Shown: positions 59,797 through 64,000 of the stretch, piece after piece
Layout: the number at the start of each line of letters is the position of its first letter
How positions within the stretch are numbered: position 1 is the stretch's first letter
From: Saccharopolyspora gloriosae
GTDB taxonomy: Bacteria > Actinomycetota > Actinomycetes > Mycobacteriales > Pseudonocardiaceae
DNA: 64,000 nt
Assembly: GCF_014203325.1 (NCBI RefSeq)
Contig: NZ_JACHIV010000001.1
Coordinates: forward strand, 6,263,501 to 6,327,500
Reading direction: 5' to 3'
Notes under the pieces: model-generated
Database searches by the model: none
The model's input: only the letters and a program-made list of their open reading frames with translations
Told to the model about the DNA's origin: nothing
Program-made: the position numbers and the translations under genes

Positions 59797-60855
59797 TCAG
59801 CCCGCCGGGTGGAAGGTCTTGGCCGCGGCGAGCAGGGTGTCGTTCTCGCCGGTGTCGCCGATGGTGATGCGCACGCCGGAACCGGCGAACGCGCGCACCA
59901 CGACGCGCTCGGTGAGGCAGTGCTCGCTGAACTCGGCGGCGCGGTCACCCAGCGGCAGCCACACGAAGTTGGCCTGCGTCTCGGGCACCTCGAAGCCGAG
60001 GGCCAGCAGCTCGTCCCGGACCCGCACCCGCTCGGAGGCGATCGCGGCGCAACGCGCCCGCAGCTCGTCCTGCGCGTCGAGGGAGGCCAGCGCGGCGGCC
60101 TGGCCGACCGCGTTGACGCTGAACGGGACGCACACCTTGCGCAGCGCCTCCGCCACGTGCGCCGGGCCGATGGCGTAACCGATGCGCAGGCCCGCGAGGC
60201 CGTAGGCCTTGGAGAAGGTCCGCAGCACGAGCACGTTGTCGTAGCGGGCGGCCAGCTCGACGCCGTCGGGCACGTCCGGGTCGGTGACGAACTCGCGGTA
60301 GGCCTCGTCCAGCACGACGAGCACGTCGGAGCGGACCGAGTCGAGGAACCGCTCCAGTTCCGCGCGGCGCACGGCGGGGCCGGTGGGGTTGTTCGGGCTG
60401 CACACGAAGACGAGCCGGGTGTCCGGGGTGATCGCGGCGGCCATCGCGTCGAGGTCGAGCGCGTGCTCGGCGGTCAGCGGCACCTGGATCTGGGTGGCGC
60501 CGACGATGTGGCTCATGATCGGGTACGCCTCGAACGACCGCCACGGGTAGACGACGGAGTCCTCGGTGGTGCAGGTGATCTGCACGAGCTGCTCGCACAG
60601 GCCGACCGAGCCGCAGCCGACCGCGATCCGCGCCGGGTCGACGTCGAGGCGGGTGGCGAGCGCGTCGGTGAGGCGGGTGGCGCCCATGTCCGGGTAGCGG
60701 TGCACCTCGCCGGCGGCTCGCGCGATGGCCTCGGTGACGCTGGGCAGCGGGCCCGCCGAGACTTCGTTGCTGGCCAGCTTCAGCGATCCGGCGACGGTGC
60801 GTCCGGCGACGTAGGCGGGCAGCTGGTCGAGGTCGGCGCGGATGCGGACGGTCAT
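59797..60855 (-). CDS. hisC: Histidinol-phosphate/aromatic aminotransferase (HisC2-like)
   Basis: A 352-residue class I/II PLP aminotransferase: 'LKLASNEVSAGPLPSVTEAI', 'VFVCSPNNPTGPAVRRAELE', 'VVLDEAYREFV' and the PLP Lys in 'LRTFSKAYGLAGLRIGYAIG'. It transaminates imidazole-acetol phosphate and/or phenylpyruvate-type acids. It is not in a his operon here, matching the stand-alone Rv3772 (hisC2/pat). AAGGAG precedes ATG 60855. Confidence 0.93.
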   Translation of the reverse strand: MTVRIRADLDQLPAYVAGRTVAGSLKLASNEVSAGPLPSVTEAIARAAGEVHRYPDMGATRLTDALATRLDVDPARIAVGCGSVGLCEQLVQITCTTEDSVVYPWRSFEAYPIMSHIVGATQIQVPLTAEHALDLDAMAAAITPDTRLVFVCSPNNPTGPAVRRAELERFLDSVRSDVLVVLDEAYREFVTDPDVPDGVELAARYDNVLVLRTFSKAYGLAGLRIGYAIGPAHVAEALRKVCVPFSVNAVGQAAALASLDAQDELRARCAAIASERVRVRDELLALGFEVPETQANFVWLPLGDRAAEFSEHCLTERVVVRAFAGSGVRITIGDTGENDTLLAAAKTFHPAG

Positions 60856-61441
60856 GCACGGCTCCTTGGTTCGGGCGGCACCACCGCTTCGCCGCTGGAA
60901 GTGCCGCCCGACCACTGTAGAACCGGCCGGGGGGCGCAACGCCGCTGGATCGGGCGGGGAGGCGCAGAATCCGTGGGGCCGAGCCCGACTTCCCCGGAGT
61001 GATCGCGCACTGCCGACCGGCCACCACTGCTTGTGGACAACTTCGGGATGACTGTGGACAACTCGGTCCGACCCGGTCTTGCCCGACGTGGGAGCGACTG
61101 CCGGGACCGCGGTCCGTTGACCTGCCCGATGTCCGCATCGGCCTTGCCCGACGTCGGTACCCGGGTGGCGCCGATCGGGTGTAATACCGCGCACATCCAC
61201 GGCGGCCCCGCGGCGCTGTTCGGCTGCCGCCCGACCTGGCGCCCGGGACGTTCCGGTCCGCCGCGTCGAGCGCATCACCGCACGTGACGTGTGCACCGCG
61301 GGGCGGATCGGAGATCGGCTCGGCGACCTCCGCGAGCTGCGGCGAGGGCCTCCGGGCGGTGGCGACGGTCTGTCAACCGCCCTCCGCCATCCGGATGATC
61401 ACGTTGACTGCTGTTCACCCATTCCTGGTTACCTGAACGAC
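60856..61441. other. 586-base gap with DnaA boxes and short direct repeats
   Basis: No supported gene. TGTGGACAA, the inverse of the actinobacterial DnaA box TTGTCCACA, occurs at 61032-61040 and 61053-61061, 21 bases apart and in the same orientation. Three related segments (TTGCCCGACGT near 61079 and 61145, CTGCCCGATGT near 61122) form imperfect direct repeats. The region is between divergent hisC and the dienelactone-hydrolase-like gene. Confidence 0.55.
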
Positions 61442-62146
61442 ATGACCGAAACCCGGACCGAGACGCTCGCGCTCACGGACGGCACCGAGCTCCGGCTGAC
61501 CGTCGCCGAGCCGGAGAACGTCGTGCGCGGCGGGCTGGTGGTGCTGCACGAGGCGCGCGGCGTCACCGACCGGGTGCGCACCCTGGTCGGCGCCCTCGCC
61601 GACGAGGGCTGGCTGACCGTGGCGCCGCACCTGTACCACCGCGAGGGCACCGACGAGTTCTCCGACGACCACGCCGAGGAACAAGTGCTCGACCAGGTGC
61701 AACGACTATCGGGCGAGTCGATCCTGGCCGATTCCGACGCCTCCTTCGTGTGGCTGACCGACCAGGGCGTGCCCGGCGACCGCCAAGGCGTGATCGGCTT
61801 CGACATCGGCGGCTCGGCCGCGCTGGTGGTGGCGGCGAGCCGGAGCCTGGGCGCCGCGGTGACCGTGGCGGGCGGCGGCATCCTGAGCCCGCTGTCCGAC
61901 GGCCTGCCCCCGCTGGTGGAGATCGCCGGGGAGCTGGCCGGACCGTGGCTGGGCATCTACGGCGCCGCCGACTCCCGCATCCCGTCGGACGAGGTGAACA
62001 AGCTGCGCGACGCCGCGGCGACGGCCCGTGTGGCGACCGACGTGGTGCACTTCAGCAGCGGCGAGCACCGCTTCGACACCGATCTGGACGCGGCGGTGGA
62101 GGCCTGGCAGCGGGCGCGCAACTGGTTCGACACGCACCTCCGCTGA
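61442..62146 (+). CDS. Dienelactone-hydrolase-like alpha/beta hydrolase with Asp at the nucleophile elbow
   Basis: A 234-residue protein of DLH size. 'GGLVVLHEARGVTDRVRTLV' is the family N-terminal strand and oxyanion region, 'EGWLTVAPHLYHREG' is typical, and the acid/His parts are 'GAADSRIPSDEV' and 'SSGEHRFDTD'. The nucleophile elbow, normally G-x-C-x-G-G, reads 'GFDIGGSAAL' with Asp121 in place of Cys. It may use an Asp nucleophile or be non-canonical. It is followed by a DnaA-box palindrome. Confidence 0.85.
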   Translation: MTETRTETLALTDGTELRLTVAEPENVVRGGLVVLHEARGVTDRVRTLVGALADEGWLTVAPHLYHREGTDEFSDDHAEEQVLDQVQRLSGESILADSDASFVWLTDQGVPGDRQGVIGFDIGGSAALVVAASRSLGAAVTVAGGGILSPLSDGLPPLVEIAGELAGPWLGIYGAADSRIPSDEVNKLRDAAATARVATDVVHFSSGEHRFDTDLDAAVEAWQRARNWFDTHLR

Positions 62147-62163
62147 GCCGCGGCAGGACCCGA

Positions 62164-62208
62164 GTTGCACACAGGCTGTGGATAAGTTGTCCACAGCCTG
62201 TGTGCAAC
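62164..62208. repeat. 45-base palindrome containing two inverted DnaA boxes
   Basis: A perfect 19-bp inverted repeat, GTTGCACACAGGCTGTGGA at 62164-62182 and its inverse at 62190-62208, with a 7-base loop. TGTGGATAA (inverse of the perfect box TTATCCACA) lies at 62177-62185 and TTGTCCACA at 62187-62195, head to head across the centre. It begins 18 bases after the upstream stop. It could be a terminator, a DnaA-binding site, or both. Confidence 0.85.
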
Positions 62209-62275
62209 CTGTTTGCGGTGCGCACGAAGGGTGCACTATGGCGTCGAGGCGGTGTCGTGAGTTAGGAAGCTAGTC

Positions 62276-64000
62276 ATGACCTCGAGCACCCACACCGGCC
62301 AGCCGCCCGAGCTCCTGTGGAACCCCGCTCCGGAGCACGTGGCGGGCACCCGCATCGCCGAGTTCGGCGAGTGGCTGCGCACCGAGCGCGGCCACGACCT
62401 GCCCGACTACCGGGCGCTGTGGAACTGGTCGGTCTCGGACCTGACGGGCTTCTGGGGAGCCCTCGCGGACTTCTTCGACGTCGCCTTCCACGACCGGCCC
62501 GATCAGGTGCTCGAAGCCGAGGTCATGCCCGGAGCGCGGTGGTTCCCGGGTGCGACGCTGAACTACGCGGAGCACGCGCTGCGCGGTGGTCCCGGCAAGG
62601 CCGACGACGACGTCGCGGTGGTCTTCGCCAGGGAGGACGGGCACGGCTCGGAGCTCACCTTCGGCGAGCTGCGCTCCCGCGTCGCCGCGATGCGCGCGGC
62701 GTTCGCGGAGCTCGGCGTGCGCCGCGGGGACCGGGTGGCGGCGCTGGCACCGAACTGCCCGGAGACGCTGATCGCCTTCCTCGCCGCCGCCAGCCTCGGC
62801 GCCACCTGGTCGTCGTGCTCGCCGGACTTCGGCGTGCGCGCGGTCGCCGACCGCTTCGTGCAGATCGAGCCGACGGTGTTCGTGGCCGTCGACGGCTACG
62901 TCTACGGCGGCCGCACCTTCGACATCAGGTCCACTGTGGACGAACTGCGCGCGGAGCTGCCCGGCTTGGCGGGGACCGTGCTCGTCGACTACGTCGGAGC
63001 GGGCGAGCTCGCCGGGACGCACGACTGGTCGGCGCTGCTGGAACGCCACCGCGGCGCCGAGCTCGCCTTCGACCCGGTGCCGTTCGACCACCCGCTGTGG
63101 GTGCTGTACTCCTCCGGCACCACCGGCCTGCCGAAGGGCATCGTGCACGGCCACGGCGGCATGGTCCTCGAGCAGTTCAAGATGATCGGCCTGCACGCCG
63201 ACCTCGGCCCCGGCGACACGTTCTTCTGGTTCACCACCACCGGCTGGATGATGTGGAACTTCCTGCTCGGCGGTCTGCTCACCGGCACCCGGCTGCTGCT
63301 GTTCGACGGCAGCCCCGGGCACCCCTCGCTGGACGCGCTGTGGGAACTGGCCGCGCGCCACCGGGTCACCTACTTCGGCACCTCCGCGCCGTTCATCCAG
63401 AGCTGCCTGAAGAAGGAGCTGCGGCCCGGCGACGCCCACGACCTGAGCGCGCTGCGCACCGTCGGCTCGACCGGTTCGCCGCTGAGCACCGACGGATTCC
63501 GCTGGATCGCCGACGCCGTGGGCGCCGACGTGCAGATCGCCAGCGTGTCCGGCGGCACCGACCTGTGCACCGCCATCGTCGGCGCCGCGCCGACCGTGCC
63601 GGTGTGGCTCGGTGAGATCTCCTGCCCGATGCTCGGCGCCTCGGTGCGGTCCTACTCGGAGGACGGCGCCGAACTGCGCGGCGAGGTCGGCGAACTGGTC
63701 CTCACAAAGCCGATGCCGACGATGCCGGTGTTCTTCTGGAACGACCCCGACGGCTCGCGCCTGCACGAGGCGTACTTCGACACCTATCCCGGGATCTGGC
63801 GCCACGGCGACTGGATCGAGGTCACCGACCGCGGCACCCTGGTGATCCACGGCCGCAGCGACTCGACGCTCAACCGCGGCGGCATCCGGATGGGAACCGC
63901 CGAGTTCTACCGCGTGGTGGAGGCGTTCGACGAGGTCGCGGATTCGCTCGTCATCGACACCTCGGGCGCGACGGGCGAAGGCGAACTGCTCTGCTTCCTG
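62276..64000 (+). CDS. Acetoacetyl-CoA synthetase, 5' part
   Basis: The frame runs open from ATG 62276 to the window end (575 codons). The complete enzyme is about 650 residues, so about 75 are missing. It starts 'MTSSTHTGQPPELLWNPAPE'. The AMP-binding P-loop-like motif is 'LWVLYSSGTTGLPKGIVHGH', and 'ATWSSCSPDFG' and 'TTTGWMMWNF' are acetoacetyl-CoA synthetase hallmarks. 'WRHGDWIEVTDRGTLVIHGR' is the hinge region. It activates acetoacetate with ATP and CoA. AGGAAG precedes the ATG. A DnaA-box palindrome lies in its upstream region. Confidence 0.9.
   Translation, partial: MTSSTHTGQPPELLWNPAPEHVAGTRIAEFGEWLRTERGHDLPDYRALWNWSVSDLTGFWGALADFFDVAFHDRPDQVLEAEVMPGARWFPGATLNYAEHALRGGPGKADDDVAVVFAREDGHGSELTFGELRSRVAAMRAAFAELGVRRGDRVAALAPNCPETLIAFLAAASLGATWSSCSPDFGVRAVADRFVQIEPTVFVAVDGYVYGGRTFDIRSTVDELRAELPGLAGTVLVDYVGAGELAGTHDWSALLERHRGAELAFDPVPFDHPLWVLYSSGTTGLPKGIVHGHGGMVLEQFKMIGLHADLGPGDTFFWFTTTGWMMWNFLLGGLLTGTRLLLFDGSPGHPSLDALWELAARHRVTYFGTSAPFIQSCLKKELRPGDAHDLSALRTVGSTGSPLSTDGFRWIADAVGADVQIASVSGGTDLCTAIVGAAPTVPVWLGEISCPMLGASVRSYSEDGAELRGEVGELVLTKPMPTMPVFFWNDPDGSRLHEAYFDTYPGIWRHGDWIEVTDRGTLVIHGRSDSTLNRGGIRMGTAEFYRVVEAFDEVADSLVIDTSGATGEGELLCFL

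Noticed and set aside
1-64000. Insertion sequences, transposases, prophage or integrase genes
   Set aside because: No protein in any frame shows transposase, integrase or phage structural motifs. The only duplication signatures are the repeats and the P450 duplication described above.

Overview
The window is high-GC actinobacterial DNA. It most resembles a member of the Pseudonocardiales such as Saccharopolyspora or a relative. Support comes from dense GC-biased coding, frequent GTG starts, arabinogalactan wall genes (two DprE1 paralogues, DprE2, an Emb-type arabinosyltransferase, GlfT1/Wzm/Wzt), the proteasome activator Bpa, a chaplin-like surface protein and tandem cytochrome P450s. No mycolic-acid genes, insertion sequences, prophage or CRISPR-Cas genes are visible. 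Genus assignment is inference.

Layout. 1-3.7 kb: 3' end of a glycoside-hydrolase-like gene, a divergent LysR/EamA exporter pair, and a HTH antitoxin/PIN toxin pair whose toxin appears frameshifted. 3.8-9.7 kb: a five-gene dipeptide/oligopeptide ABC importer on the minus strand. 10-17.2 kb: a P-loop kinase, recR, ybaB, an S9 peptidase on the opposite strand, dnaX and the SRP RNA. The S9 peptidase is bracketed by two arrays (4 and 5 copies) of a strict 47-bp palindromic repeat, the arrays lying in opposite orientation. A tenth copy lies at 50.2 kb. 17.3-29.3 kb: copper-only-looking SodC lipoprotein, VOC protein, esterase, tRNA-Ser(GGA), HicAB, secreted nuclease, asnB, small secreted protein, tRNA-Ser(CGA), CsbD, tadA with its partner, tyrA and a thiolase lacking its second catalytic cysteine. 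29.3-33.5 kb: a palindrome-rich gap, a small antitoxin-like protein, and two paralogous P450s around a TetR gene. The second P450 carries an exact 75-bp in-frame tandem duplication. 33.5-48.6 kb: YbaK-like deacylase, dprE2-dprE1-dprE1', gtrA, emb, a HicAB-like pair, glfT1-wzt-wzm, bpa, a class V aminotransferase-like protein and a quinone oxidoreductase. 48.7-60.9 kb: secreted M28 peptidase and nuclease, MarR, tRNA-Ser(TGA), a divergent CPBP/MerR pair, secreted serine protease, L,D-transpeptidase lipoprotein, chaplin-like protein, helical protein, serine hydrolase and hisC. 60.9-64 kb: a gap with DnaA boxes, a dienelactone-hydrolase-like protein, a 45-bp palindrome containing two DnaA boxes, and an acetoacetyl-CoA synthetase running off the end.

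Working together: the 34-46 kb block makes and exports cell-wall polysaccharide. DprE1/DprE2 make decaprenyl-phospho-arabinose, Emb polymerises it, GlfT1 starts the galactan and Wzm/Wzt flip the lipid-linked galactan. By remembered M. tuberculosis gene numbers, the order matches Rv3791-Rv3772 run in reverse relative to the recR...tyrA half of the window, which suggests an inverted block. Secreted hydrolases (nucleases, M28 peptidase, serine protease) and wall-modifying proteins give the 48-58 kb part an extracellular theme.
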